NCBI RefSeq assembly: GCF_018873765.1
Contig: NC_057923.1
Location: 60,444,593-60,508,592, forward strand
DNA length: 64,000 nucleotides
Direction: 5' to 3'
Source: Telopea speciosissima
Lineage: Eukaryota > Streptophyta > Magnoliopsida > Proteales > Proteaceae
Shown one piece after another: positions 1 to 11,270 of this stretch. A program made the translations under genes and the position numbers. Positions within the stretch are counted from its first letter, which is position 1; each line of letters begins with the position of its first letter. The notes beneath the pieces are model-generated. The model was not told the DNA's origin. It saw only the letters and a program-made list of their open reading frames with translations, and searched no databases.

Positions 1-606
1 GCCACCAAAAGGGCTAAAATCCCACCGAAATGGACCAAATTTCGGTGGAAATTTCGCAAATGACCATTTTAGTTTCAATGATTGCCTTGTTAAGCATGTT
101 TACACATGTTTGAATCATTAGATTTTTTTATTTTTTTTATTTTTTTTTGGGGGGTGGGGGTTTGGGGGGAACCTAAAGTGGTAGTTTGGCTTCAGACCCT
201 AGGTTGCTAGTGCATAACATAACATACTATATCCTTTCCCTTACATAATTTAGCAAAAAATATTGAACAAAGATGGAAATATTTAGGGACATATCTCTTT
301 CTTAAAGTTTTAATGCAAATATTTTTGCAATCTTATCGTGGGAGCTTAAATGAGTTTGGAGATGTCTGAATCCTCAATGATTTGTAAGTTTTTGAAGAAA
401 TTTGAAGTGTGCTAGCAATTTTGGCTCGTTTCAATTCAAAAGTTGGTATTCTATATAAAAGAATGTGCATTTCAATTATTTTGACCAGAATTTCAACATT
501 TCGAAGAAATATTGTATGTTTTGTATTTTGCATGTCATTCAAGGCCCATCAAAACCGAAATATTTCACCGAAATTTCATCATTTCAATCAAAATTTCGAA
601 CCATGG
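1..606. repeat. Degenerate CGAAAT-motif element, right end
   Basis: This stretch is studded with degenerate copies of CGAAAT and its complement ATTTCG, densest at 1-60 and at 500-606. The right edge (AATTTCGAACCATGG) resembles the ends of the hAT-type element at 12809-13821. The left end lies outside the window, so terminal repeats and target duplication cannot be tested. It sits inside intron 4 of the amidase gene. I infer a non-autonomous hAT-like element. Confidence 0.4.
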
Positions 607-788
607 TTGAGGTGAGAGTCCAAGTTCAGAACAGGTGGGGAACCTCATGCCTCATGGCCTCCAAATTACATAGTTATGATTATTAAATAACATCAGGATT
701 AGACTAAACATGCTTTAAGATAGAGTGTGAAGGATTTTCTTAAAAATATATAAAGAAAAAAGATTGAATATCCGAACTTGCAACTTAC

Positions 789-1778
789 CAACTGTATCAA
801 AGCTTTGTGAATTAGGAACAACACCACTAATAGGAACAAGACCATGTGAAGGCCGAATCCCATAAATTCCACAGTAAGCTGCAGGGGCTCTTACGCTTCC
901 TCCAGTGTCAGTGCCTGCAAGGAAATGCCAACAGCCAACAGAAGAGTTTGCATTAGTCCCTCCCTATACCTAATGATGACAATTTAAAAAAAAAATATAT
1001 ATATATATATATATAAGACTCTGATATCTCAGAGAGAGTGAAAGTCTCACACCTAAGGAGAAATCTACAAGGTTTCCTGCCACTGCTACAGCAGATCCAC
1101 TTGAAGATCCTCCAGGTATCCGATCTGGGGCACAAGGATTAACGGGTGTTCCATAGTGTATGTTTTCTCCATTCAGACTGCCATCAAATACTTAGGAACA
1201 TCATAAAAAGCTATAAAAACAGCTCTAAATGAAGAAGAATAATTTTGGTACTCTATGAAGCAAATATTCATCCCAGGAAGAGTAAAAAAAAAAATAAAAA
1301 AAATCAAATGGAACATCAAATTCTTTTTTTCCTAAAAAAAATCTAAAACCAACCTGTAGGCCAATTCATCCAAGACAGTTTTGCCAACAGATGTGGCACC
1401 AGCATTCAAGAGAGCTGTAACAACGGGAGCAGTTGATACGGCAGGTAAGTGGGTCCTGGCCCAATCCGGATGACCAAATCCAGTCACGTATCCTTCAACA
1501 TCAAATCTGTTCCCACAAACCCAGAAATTTCAGAAGCAGTTCACAAATTGCAAATGAACAGAGAAAGAAGAAGAAAATTAACAGAAAAAAAAGTACTTAA
1601 AAATGGAGAACAAAAAAGAAAATAGTCAAAAGGAGTAAAAGCAGGGAGAAAAGAGTGACATGTCTTTGATGGCGAAAGTAAGGCCGTTCAGTGGTAGTTG
1701 TTGAGTAGAAGTAGTTAGTGGAGGACGTAGTACGAATTTCTCCATGAAAGCTCCGAAATCTGCCTTTGCCGCCGCCAT
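789..1778 (-). CDS. AMI1: AMI1-like amidase, 5' part (exons 1-4 of a gene leaving the window)
   Basis: This gene encodes an amidase-signature hydrolase; the Arabidopsis relative AMI1 converts indole-3-acetamide to auxin in the cytosol. Exons on the minus strand are 1660-1778, 1354-1506, 1053-1177 and 789-914, all with GT..AG borders and matching phases. The start [14 protein letters not shown] is typical of AMI1 and unlike TOC64. The Ser-cisSer-Lys triad is visible: Lys38 in FAIKD, Ser115 in PGGSSSG and Ser139 in GTDTGGS. The reading frame is open through about residue 174, ending in SQSFDTV. The C-terminal half would lie to the left; none of it is found in 1-788, which is intron 4 with a repeat insertion. 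Whether the full gene is intact cannot be judged here. Substrate is inferred from the family. Confidence 0.85.
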
Positions 1779-2266
1779 CTCTACTACGCAATTCAACTCT
1801 CCTCTCTCTCTCAGTTCAGAGTTCAGAGTTCAGAGTTCAGAACTTCAGATACAAGCCCATCATCATCGCTATTGGTTCTCAGTTTTTATAGCTGATTTCC
1901 TTTCGTTGCAAGGCCAGACATCAGAGAACAGCAAGAAACGCGCGCTACTGCCAATTGGGACATTGGATCGTGCCAGAATGATAAATTAAAAATGAAAAGA
2001 CCATTTTAGCCTTATAGTTTAAATCAATGCCTTTGTGGTACTGGTTCGGGTAGGCGTGCAGCATGATTGGTTTCGCTCCGGGTAACTCTTTGTTGTCATG
2101 GAACTTTGTTCCATGAATTTGTCTTATCCAATTTGGTTTTCGTATCATGAGATGAACGAAGGGACCCACAAACAGGGGAATGACACCAACTTATAAAAAA
2201 AAACCAAAAAATGGACCCAGTTTTGCTTCCTATTCAACCCTGGGATCCATGCCGGTTCGGATTGTA
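1779..2266. promoter_or_regulatory. Upstream region of the amidase gene
   Basis: No gene is seen. A short tandem array of about five AGTTCAG units lies at 1810-1850, close to the amidase start, and probably belongs to the 5' leader or proximal promoter. No convincing TATA box was identified. Confidence 0.35.
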
Positions 2267-2438
2267 TCTTTATCACCTCCATTTTGCTGAACGGTCCAAT
2301 TCCCCAGTTCCTCTAACAAAGGGGGGCTGAAATGACCTCTCTACCCATGCCCAAACACCCTGCCCGGGTGGGGTCCACCATCCCCCTATTAGAGGAACTA
2401 GGGAACTGGGCCGGTCAGCAAACTGGAGGTGATAATTT
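2267..2438. repeat. GC-rich hairpin repeat, class I
   Basis: The arms at 2267-2323 and 2381-2438 are imperfect inverted repeats; the outer part pairs ATCACCTCCA with TGGAGGTGAT. The loop carries the core TGAAATGACC followed by a C-rich tract. Close relatives lie at 8138-8310 and 39275-39430. No clear target duplication was found. Confidence 0.6.
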
Positions 2439-2849
2439 TCCGTTCGGATTTGCACCCTAAAAAATAAAATAGTTCACGGTTCGTATCGAATATAGGCCAA
2501 TCTCAACACAGCTATTGATTATATATTAATTGTATCAGACATTTTTGCCCTCAAATATATCGATACCAACATTATTTTGATCATTTTACCCTTTATCCAT
2601 ATCATAGTATCATACCACTGATCTGATATAGTCAAGGTATTGCCCCGTTAACACTGATACAGCGATATCGACTCCTAAATAGTATCCACAAGTATCTGAC
2701 TCTCTGATTGAATTGGAAAAAGATATTTTCAACTTTGTACTAGAGATTCTCTCCCCAGCATGGTTGAAGAAATACTTAAATCCAAAATTGGACTTCTCTT
2801 TCCTCAACTAACATAAATAAGAGGATAGAATCATAGAATATAAAATAAG

Positions 2850-3040
2850 GGTGGGGAATCGATGCCAGGCTCTACGTGGCCTTTGCATTAGCATGGGGGC
2901 CAATGAGAGGGCTCACAAGGGTATTCAATCGGGGTGAGATTTTCATTTCATGGGGGTGGAACAGTCATTTTTCGTCCTTCCTGTGTCTAGGCACAGGCTC
3001 CATGCAGCATGGCCCCCTTCTTTTTCCCGTAAGATATATA
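2850..3040. repeat. GC-rich hairpin-type repeat, diverged
   Basis: This stretch has the shared core GGGGGTGGAACAGTCATTT near 2952 and family words such as CTAGGCACAGGCT, but its arms pair poorly. It looks like a decayed member of the hairpin group and directly abuts the better copy at 3098. Confidence 0.35.
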
Positions 3041-3097
3041 TTTTTCCAACTTAAGTAATCAAACTGTAAAGCCTGTGAGAATAGCATTTTCTTTTAA

Positions 3098-3234
3098 GGG
3101 TTCATGTTCTCTACGCCGCAGCGCAGGCTGCACCCAGACACATGGGCCTGCCACTTAGGGGGCAGGGCGATCATTGCGCCCACCCCCATGTGTCTGGGCG
3201 CAGCCTTCGCCCCCGGCATAGACAACATTCTCCC
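3098..3234. repeat. GC-rich hairpin repeat, class II
   Basis: The arms pair GTTCTCTACGCCGCAGCG and the following CCCAGACACATGG with the mirrored CCATGTGTCTGGGCGCAG and GGCATAGACAACAT. The core GGGCAGGGCGATCATT lies between them. This is the best example of class II, whose other members are at 28240, 41125, 61577 and 62685. Confidence 0.65.
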
Positions 3235-4269
3235 GTCGTTTAATTATCCTCTCCATTCCTAGTTTTAGAGTTGCATTAAGGTAAGTCATGAGAGGATGAA
3301 GATGTCATCCTTGGAACGTGTACGAGTGCACCATGACAGAAAAGATATTAGAAGGGTTCATAAAGCTAACCTCATTACTCATGTGTCATGATTCATGCAT
3401 CTTTCATCTTTTCATCCGTCTTATTCGATTCAATAGAGGTATAAAATGACCAAAAAAAAAATCTGGCTCCACGGCCTCCACCTGTTTATGATTCTTATAT
3501 GGACCTTCCCATATTTTTTTTTTTTTTGTAATTAAGCCTGCGGGTGTTCACAGTAGTAATATTTTGTGTATTCCAAAGTATAATGGTACAATGGATGATT
3601 AAACAATAAACACCATCAGACAAAGCTCCCTATATGAAAATTAGATTTTTTAAAAAAAACCTCCCAGAAAATATTGAAACTTACTGTTTCATGATAATTA
3701 TGCATCATGAAAAAAATTAGGAAATAGGTTCCAAGTTTGCAAAACCTTGGGATTTCCTTGAAGGCTTGCTTTTGTTTCAGCGGTAGGCTTAAGATAAATT
3801 TATGTTAGAATTTTATCAAACAATTGCAGTAAGGTGACTAAGAAATGTGTTAAATCAGAGACAAGCCCCGTCCCCTTCAAAAAAAAACAAAAAACAGAAG
3901 TATTGGTGAACTCGTCGGTTATCAATATTAAGCTTGAAACAAGTACAGAAAGTGGTCAAAAGATATCAAAGTTTCTTAAGGTAGAACAACGCCAATTCAT
4001 AATAATGGAATCTAATTGGCATTGAAGAGTCTGATCGATGCAGTAGCATTGGATTGGCTGAACAGATATGATAGGTTTTGGAAGGCAAAGCCTAAGAAAT
4101 CCAGCCCATCCAATTATGGTGGTTGGTAGCTAGTAGAAGTAGGTAGTTTCTTTTTTTCCTATTTCTCAAGGGTATTTATGAACTTTTCATTTTTTAATAT
4201 ATATATATAAATGCCAGCTGTTAGAGCTATGTGGCACATCCAAGTCCTAGGTTCAGCATAGGCTAGTAT
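3235..4269. other. Gene-free interval
   Basis: AT-rich sequence with short homopolymer runs. I see no coding potential, RNA gene or recognisable element here. Confidence 0.5.
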
Positions 4270-4484
4270 TTTATTTTAAGGAAAATTACACTGTCATCCC
4301 TTGAGGTTTGTATTAAATACAGAATGACCCCCTATGTTTTTAAATTATACAATCACACCCCCTGAGTTTTGGTTAGTTGTTACAGGCAGCCCCACTTCTT
4401 TATATCATTCCCGTTAAGTGATAAGGTGTTGATAATTCATGACATACAATGACTAATAAACCCCTATTAGGGGTGTGAGCTTAC

Positions 4485-4635
4485 CAACCGATTGCCCTTC
4501 CCATCCTCTCATTACTCCATCTCCGTCGCTCACATTCTGCAGTTTTGATTCTCCATCTCCATCAGTTTCTCGCCCATTCCCTCTTTCTTTCTCTCGTTCA
4601 CACCCTTTGTTATTGAAGCATAGTGTCTCTTGCAA
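4485..4635 (+). repeat. Direct repeat copy 1 inside the outer MULE
   Basis: About 150 bp beginning at CTTCCCATCCTCTCATTACT recurs in the same orientation at 6326-6476 with roughly 90% identity by eye. Both copies belong to the outer MULE, so they reflect an internal duplication older than the Pack-MULE insertion between them. Confidence 0.7.
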
Positions 4636-4843
4636 TTTTTTTATGGGAAATTTACACATACCACCCCTGAGATTTGACGAAAGGATATTTTCACCCCCTA
4701 GTTTTGGAAAATTCTGCGTACCCCCTTGAGGTTTGCAAACGGTAACAAATAAGCCCATTCCGTCAGCTCATGACTAGCACTGTTAAAAATTAGACTTGAA
4801 CTGACGGAATTGCCCTTACAAGAAAAAAAAAAGAAAGAAAAAA

Positions 4844-4894
4844 CACCTGCAACTCATCTTCCCCAATCGATTTTGGGGAAGATGAGTTGCAGGT
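4844..4894. repeat. Near-perfect short palindrome within the MULE arm
   Basis: A stem of about 22 bp (ACCTGCAACTCATCTTCCCC with its complement) closes on a short loop around ATCGAT. A copy with one mismatch lies in the opposite arm at 5961-6012. Confidence 0.75.
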
Positions 4895-4989
4895 ATCCTT
4901 GTAGGGAACACCATGGAACCGATCTTGATTCACTCTCTTTCCTTTCCCTCTTCCATTTGCTTTCCCATCTAAAAAACTTCACAGTAGCT

Positions 4990-5264
4990 GCATGAGACCC
5001 ATAACAGAACTGCAATACCTCTTCAAAGTGCTCTGGCAACAGAGGAATTCCGGTGCGTGATAACTCAACTTCAAGTTCAGGAACATGGACTTTGGAGATG
5101 ATTTCAAAGAAAATCTTCACATTCGGAGAGATATTTGCGTTGTCATGATATGAAGAGAACAATTGTGGTCTCGGAATAGAGGGAATTTTTGAGTTGCTGT
5201 TCTGCGAGTGTTTTGAGGGACCAATGGAGGTTGCATTTCTAGGGTTTTCGGCCGCGACCGCCAT
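4990..5264 (-). pseudogene. Captured PPR-gene fragment in the Pack-MULE
   Basis: The frame opens with MAVAAENPRNATS and continues through ISPNVKIFFEIISK, VELSRTGIPLLPEH and FEEVLQFCYGSHAATVKFFRW. This arrangement is typical of the region just upstream of the first repeats in plant PPR proteins, which bind organelle RNA. The frame then runs into the terminal inverted repeat, so no PPR array remains. I infer capture of one exon piece by the MULE. It might be transcribed from the element end but cannot encode a working PPR protein. Confidence 0.6.
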
Positions 5265-6325
5265 TAATTAAGTTTAAATAGAAGCGAATAGTGAACCTTG
5301 AATTGAGAAGATAAAGCAAAAGCTCTAGAATGATACAGAAACCTTTCAAATCTCTAATCCAAAACCCTAAAACGGATCAAACCTTGTACTCAATAAGTGG
5401 ATTTCATCAAGGAAACTGAAATTCGTGACCAAAATAATTGAAATTTAGGAGATTTTCCCACTATAAGAAGTAATATGACATGGATAAGTATTTTGCAGAG
5501 GAATCTGAACATAAAAAATCTATGATTCTTTCGCTTTTTGTCTTTTATCCCTTTCTTTATTTATTGTCCACACACCCCATTTCTGAATTCCGACAAGCTT
5601 TGAGAAAGACAAGGCAATTGTAGGCGGTGTTTAGGAGTGAAAAACTACAGAAGTTGCAGTGTAAGAGCCATATGTTTTACGATTGCAATTTGCAATTGAT
5701 TGAGAGAGACGTTCCTTCATTCTTTCACTTGTCAAAAAAGAAAATGAAAAAAAAAAATAAAGGGCGGAGAAAAATCAAAAGAGTGTTCATCGGAAAGGTG
5801 ACGCAGGTAGGCAACCGTCATCATCCAATTCCATTCGTCTAAAGCTTTAACGAAGCAACAAAAAAAAAAAGAGAAGATCCTGACGATCAGGGGGTTGAGA
5901 GTTATCGAGGGAAAGGAAAGAGAGTGAATCAGGATCGGTTCCATGGTGTTCCCTACAAGGATACCTGCAACTTATCTTCCCCAAATCGATTGGGGAAGAT
6001 GAGTTGCAGGTGTTTTTTCTTTTTTTTCTTTTTTTTCTTTTCTTGTAAGGGCAATTCCGTCAGTTCAAGTCTAATTTTTAACAGTGTTAGTCATGAACTG
6101 ACGGAATGGGCTTATTTGTTACCGTTTGCAAACCTCAGGGGGGGTACGCAGAATTTTCCAAAACTGGGAGGTGAAAATATCCTTTCGTCAAACCTCAGGG
6201 GTGGTATGTGTAAATTTCCCTTTTTTTATTCAACATTCTGCAGAACAGAGATGTATAAATGAATACCTACAACTCCATCGCTGACCTGCAACTCCTCGCA
6301 GAACAGAGGAGTCCCTCACCACTTC

Positions 6326-6476
6326 TCTCCCCTTCCCATCCTCTCATTACTCCATCACCATCGCTCACATTCTGCAGTTTTGATTCTCCACCTCCATCAG
6401 TTTCTCGCCCATTCCCTGTTTCTTTCTCTCGGTCACACCCTTTGCTATGGAAGCATAGTGTCTGTTGTTGAGACTT
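6326..6476 (+). repeat. Direct repeat copy 2 inside the outer MULE
   Basis: Partner of 4485-4635. It is followed by a local duplication of the word AAGCATAGTGTC. Confidence 0.7.
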
Positions 6477-6509
6477 AGGAGAAAAGCATAGTGTCCGTTG
6501 CAATTTTTA

Positions 6510-7421
6510 TATTCAAATTCATTCTCCTCTTTGATGAATCTGACCAAAAACCTTACCCTTCAAATGACTGATATCCTTGGGCGAAGTCTTCGGGGTTTTC
6601 AGATGGGAAATCTCAACGGGAATTAGCCAGAAGACAAGCGATTGTTTACTCACCAAATGCTCCCAAAGTTAAAAGCGTCATGGAGTTGGAGAGGAACTAA
6701 ATCTCTTCCGGTAATTTGTAGCAATCGATACTGCTCTTACGACTTCATTCCCTTACCCTGCCTGTCGTCAAAAACTTTACCCCATGAATCATGATAAGAC
6801 GAGTTTCTCAGATTAAGATTTTGGTTAGTAGAAGGGAAGAGGTGAGGTCTAGTGGGGGTGTTCTCATGCAGTGGAAGGAAAATGGAAGAAATAGAAAAAG
6901 AGAAGGAGGGGGTTCGGTGATGATGATTGTTGGGAGTTAAAGTGGGAAATCAAAATCAGAGAGACGGTGAGTGAGGTTCTTGTTAGTGGAAGGAAAGAGA
7001 AGAATATAAGAAGGGGATGGATTAAAGGGTTCAATTAGTGGAAGGAAAGAGATGAAGTGGATCGGTCCAGACTCCAGAGGCAAAAGGAAAATAAGAGGTT
7101 TCGGTTTGGACTGTGAAATAGAGAATGGGATTGGATGATTTCAGTTATGAAATGGATGGTGAACGATCGATTAAGTTTCAGAGGGTGGATGGAGAAGTGA
7201 GATTGGAAGAAGATTTGGCTGGGATTTCAGTTAGGTTCAGGTAATTGAATTTCACGGTCGTAGTTTGACCTGAAGACCAGGGCATCTAGACGGCTGAAAG
7301 CAGAGGAAATAGCAGCTTGGGTTTGCAGATTTTTTAGGGCTACTAACGAATGAATGAGAGCGGGGAAAAAAATCCGAGAGAGAATAGAGGGAGAAGAGAT
7401 GAGGGAGAGATGACATAGATG
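6510..7421. other. Interior of the outer MULE, no recognised cargo
   Basis: Purine-rich sequence with AAGGAAAGAGA-type words. Reading frames are short and none resembles a protein I know. Confidence 0.4.
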
Positions 7422-7691
7422 TAGGGCTGTAAATGAATAGCCGAAATCCGTTTTCGTATCTGTGTCCGTATTCGTTTAGCACTATCCGAATCCGTCCGAA
7501 AGCTAAACAAATGCGGATACGGATAGGCTATAGCTATCCAAAAAGCTATAGTTACATGTAAACGGATAAAATGTCCGATCCGTATCCGTATTCATATCCG
7601 TTTAGCACTATCCAAATCCGTCCGATAGCTAATCAGATGCGGATGCGGATATAGCACTATCCGAGCCAAATCCGATCCATTTACAGCCCTA
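7422..7691. mobile_element. hAT-type MITE with TATCCG/CGGATA motif array
   Basis: Termini TAGGGCTGTAAATG and the perfect complement CATTTACAGCCCTA are flanked by the exact 8-bp duplication CATAGATG (7414-7421 and 7692-7699). The 8-bp duplication and this type of end assign it to the hAT superfamily. The interior is almost entirely short degenerate units of ATCCG and CGGAT in both orientations. Confidence 0.88.
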
Positions 7692-8137
7692 CATAGATGT
7701 ATAAACGAATACCTGTGCGGTGGATTTGTAGGTCAGCGATGGAGGCAACTTCAAATTTGGGGAAGAAGACAACGGTAAAAAAGGTTTGTCTTGCAATCTT
7801 AGAAGAGGGCAAAGTTGGTATTTAAAATGTATTATTTAACACCGTCCATTCAGAGGGTGTGGCTGTATAATTTAGAAACTAAGGGGATCGCTCTGTATTT
7901 AATACAAACCTCAGGAGGTGGCAGTGTAATTTTTCCTTTATTTTAAGTAAAGTCTTATTTAAGTTGTTTTTTTGGTAATTATTTAAGTTGTTACATGTTA
8001 CGAAGTTAGAAGTATACCGAAATTCTAAGTCCTGTTTTATATAAAAGAGTTGTAAACTCCAAATCAATGGACAATGGAATAGCATTATGGGTGAGGGTTT
8101 CCGACCCTGCTAATGTGGGGAAGGGGGAATCTCCTAT

Positions 8138-8310
8138 AATTTTTATCACCTGCGGTTCTCTTGGTCGGTACGGTTCTCTAGTGCCTCTAATAAAAAGGGG
8201 GTGGACCTCACCTGGGGAGTGTATTTGGTCAGGGGGTGGAATGGTCATTTCAACCCACCTATGAGAGGAACCGCACAACCGTACCAGTCAGTGAACCTCA
8301 GAGAATAAAT
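8138..8310. repeat. GC-rich hairpin repeat, class I
   Basis: The arms pair TCGGTACGGTTCTC with its interrupted complement in GAGAGGAACCGCACAACC. The core AGGGGGTGGAATGGTCATTT is at 8232-8251. Confidence 0.55.
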
Positions 8311-8756
8311 GTCCGAATCTCCTACGCAACACCAATCGGGGTGCAAGAATCAAGAATATGTTTGATCAATTAGGGGCCCACACAGTCACAGAGGAGAGAG
8401 TGTCAGGGATGTGAGAGGGTGTGGGAAACCATTCCCTCACTGACAGTGTGGGGATCTTTTCCCTAGATTTATTTGAAAAGAGTTTGTGGGTTTGAGGAAA
8501 TTCTTCTCCCTCCCTCATCCTTCCCATCAATCTCTCTTTTCTCTCTCATCTTTCTTCCTTTTGATCCAATCTCTTCCCCATCCCAGTGGCACTTGCTGCC
8601 TCCTCGCCTTTTTCTTTCCTTCTTCCAATCGATACCTTGTACTTTATCCTCTCTTATGTTACTGTTGCAGGTCCCTATTTTGCAGGTGCAGCAAGCTCTC
8701 CATCATCAAGTCCCAAGCCTGTTTTTTCTCTCTACTTCTATTTTTTTTTTTACTAT
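8311..8756. other. Gene-free interval
   Basis: Pyrimidine-rich tracts at 8500-8760 give long open frames of low complexity. I find no protein signature and take them as chance frames. Confidence 0.45.
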
Positions 8757-8758
8757 AA

Positions 8759-10667
8759 GAGCAAATTACATGCACCTCTTCTCGTGTTTGAAATAATAAC
8801 AGAACATCCCCATAGTTTTATCTTTTACATAAAACCCCTTCATGGTTGACGGTGTCAGTGAGCTGTTAATTATAAAAATAAAAAGACATTTTTACCTTTT
8901 TATACCTTGAAACTAAAATGATAAAATGGAAATACTATTTCTACCCTTTTTACATCCTCAAACCTAAAATCCCCAAATCTTCTTCTTCCTCCTCCTTCTC
9001 CTGCAACCCCTACCTGCGATTCAGTCACACCACCCATCCAAAATTCCTCTCATTTCAACCCTTTTTTACATCCTCAAACCTAAAATCCCCAAATCTTCTT
9101 CTTCCTCATTCTCCTGCAACCCCCACCTGCGCTTCAGAGTCCCACTACCCATCCAAAATTCCTCGCGTTGCTTTGTAAGAACTTTTCCGGCGTCTGTTCA
9201 AATGTTCTCTCCGATGACCTCCGTCCCAGAAGCGTCGGCATCTGTTCAGTGTCTGGTCAATTCTTCTTCTTCTTCTTCCCTTCAAACTCTCTTCTCCCTT
9301 CCTATTTCTTTCTCTCAATTCTAGACGAATCTTCATCCTTTGGAATAGACATGAAGATTATTATAGGGGTTGAATTTCTCTCAACAACACTAGAATCTGA
9401 TTTTTGAATTTCTATTTTCAAATCTGGATATTAGCTTTAAACTTAATTTATTTCTATTTTCCAATTCAGATCTTTCTACTAATTTCAGGAAAAATGTGAA
9501 TTCCAATCTATCTCTCAATTCTCTCTATTTTGAACCGAATTCTGAATCTCGTTTCAGATTGGTATTCTATTGTTACCGCCAACTCGCTGTCGGTCTCGAT
9601 TCATTCTCTTTTCTAGTCTGATCATGGCATGTGTCACACTCATTGTTCTAAGATTTTGTTTTTAGAATCATATTCTCAATAGGAGTAGATGATAACTTCA
9701 GATCCAAATCAAATTTCGTGTAATTGACAAGTATCTGGCCTTGTTTGCAATTAGGAAGAATCAGTCTTCTTCTTCTTCCAACAAAACAGAACACGGTAAA
9801 GAGGCTGTTCTTGGGAAAGATACTTCTCCTCACCCAAGGCTCCAAATCAGTTAAGGATTAAGGGTTAAGATATCAGCCCCCAAACCGCTTGAATGCAACC
9901 AATAGCACATCCAATAATCGACAAAAAAAATTAAGAAAATCTGTGAAACTGTTCTGGGCGGAGTGAATATAACAGCCTTGAAGATGGATTCAAATCTCAC
10001 AAACCCAACTTGGTTCAGGCTCAAATTTTGCAGGTTGGTTCGCTTGATGATTGACGAACACTCCACAAATTTTCATGCCAAATGGGTTAATAACTGGGGA
10101 GTTTTAACAATGTTTCTCTGATCCAGTTGTAATGCAAATGGCAGGAACAAAGGGGAAGCAGTAGCAAGAATAATAAGAAAGAAAATGGATTAAAGAACAA
10201 CACAACAATCAATTCTCTCTCAACTCTAAGCGAATCTTCATCCTTTGATCTCCCTTTTTTTGGCTGTACAGAAAGAGTAGAGAAGAAAGAACCAAGAAGG
10301 CAAGAGCGGACAAATGCAATAGAGATTAGAGAATCCATTTTTTCGATAACTTCTTTCTTTGGAGATTGCCGGAAATGATTTAGTTCTTTGCAGATCACCG
10401 GAGAAGAAAGAGATAGATGACAATGGAAGGTTTTGGGAGAAGGGTTTGGGCTTACCCTTATGAGCCATAAGGGTAAAATGATCCTTGAGAAAAATTTAAG
10501 GGTAACATAGGGCTTTTGAAAAGTTTAACTACAACCAACGATTTTCACTTAACAGTAGGGGTTTATTTGTAAGTTGTCCATAGAACCAAGGGGTACACAT
10601 AAATAATAAAAATAAGAGGATGTTTTGATATTATTTCAAACTACAGGGGGTGCATGTAATTTGCTTT
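8759..10667. mobile_element. Third MULE, older
   Basis: The ends GAGCAAATTACATGCACC and AGGGGGTGCATGTAATTTGC are inverted repeats that stay recognisable for about 100 bp (TTTGAAATAATA against TATTATTTCAAA). No exact target duplication could be defined, which fits an older insertion. Inside are a tandem duplication at 8944-9170 and a repeated word around CGAATCTTCATCCTTTG at 9328 and 10229. No transposase or known gene fragment was recognised. Confidence 0.65.
8944..9170 (+). repeat. Tandem duplication, two ~115-bp units
   Basis: Each unit begins with TTTTTACATCCTCAAACC and ends near CATCCAAAATTCCTC. The second unit begins close to 9059. Confidence 0.75.
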
Positions 10668-11270
10668 TAATATAATAACCTTTCCATTCTATCTTTTTCT
10701 GATTTAACAATGTAAATAGTAATTTCTGTATTCATCTCCTTCGCTGATTCCATACTATCTTCTCAATTTTGGAACATATATTATTCAATTACAGATCTGT
10801 CTTTTTGGATCTCTTCTTTTATATTCCAATCCTGATTGTTGTTTATTCTGGTTTCCTTCATTATTATGTGTCTGATTTTCTGAATCTGTTCTTTGATATA
10901 TCCCATTAAGCCCCTGTGTCTCATTGTGTCTCTTGATATGTTAATGCTAAGTCTAAAACCTACTAGACAACCTGAAGTTCCTCAATTATACACCTTTATA
11001 TCTAGGCTCTAAGGAGAAGATTATCCTTTTTACCAAACATATACGGATCCAATCACGATCTTATAATAAGAACAAGAGATCTTTCTCGATCAATACCTTT
11101 GCTCCTCATTCTTCGAGAATCAGAAAGATCCTTTGCGAGTTTGAATTTGTTCATTTGGAGTCTGAGTTCTTCTTTCTTTTTTCTTTTTGAAGAAACCCTC
11201 CTGGCCCAACCCTAGACACTCTAAGATCATTTTTCAAACCTATTTATACCAAGCATTCTCCTTATATTTT

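Larger units (their letters stand above)
4645..6220. mobile_element. Young Pack-MULE with ~300-bp terminal inverted repeats
   Basis: The inverted ends (about 4645-4950 and 5930-6220) match at about 95% by eye, and the flanks carry the exact 9-bp duplication TTTTTTTAT (4636-4644 and 6221-6229). The element is 1,576 bp. It carries a fragment of a pentatricopeptide-repeat gene on its minus strand, the hallmark of a Pack-MULE. Near-identical ends suggest recent activity. Each terminal arm also holds its own short palindrome (see 4844-4894). Confidence 0.88.
4280..7936. mobile_element. Outer non-autonomous Mutator-like element (MULE)
   Basis: Terminal inverted repeats of about 100 bp begin GGAAAATTACACTG on the left and end with the complement on the right. 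They are flanked by the identical 10-bp duplication TTTATTTTAA (4270-4279 and 7937-7946). No transposase was seen, so it needs helper enzyme. Its interior has been hit twice, by the Pack-MULE at 4645-6220 and the hAT MITE at 7422-7691. Long inverted ends with a 9-10-bp duplication are diagnostic of the Mutator superfamily. Confidence 0.85.

Noticed and set aside
8473-8796. Overlapping open frames rich in Ser, Phe and Leu
   Set aside because: Low-complexity pyrimidine tract gives open frames in all three phases; not coding.
8944-9170. CRISPR-like repeat
   Set aside because: Only two long tandem units, no spacers, and the DNA is plant nuclear.
10087-10468. Captured gene in the third MULE (minus strand, MAHKGKPKPFSQN)
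   Set aside because: Open frame without a recognisable family; could be chance.
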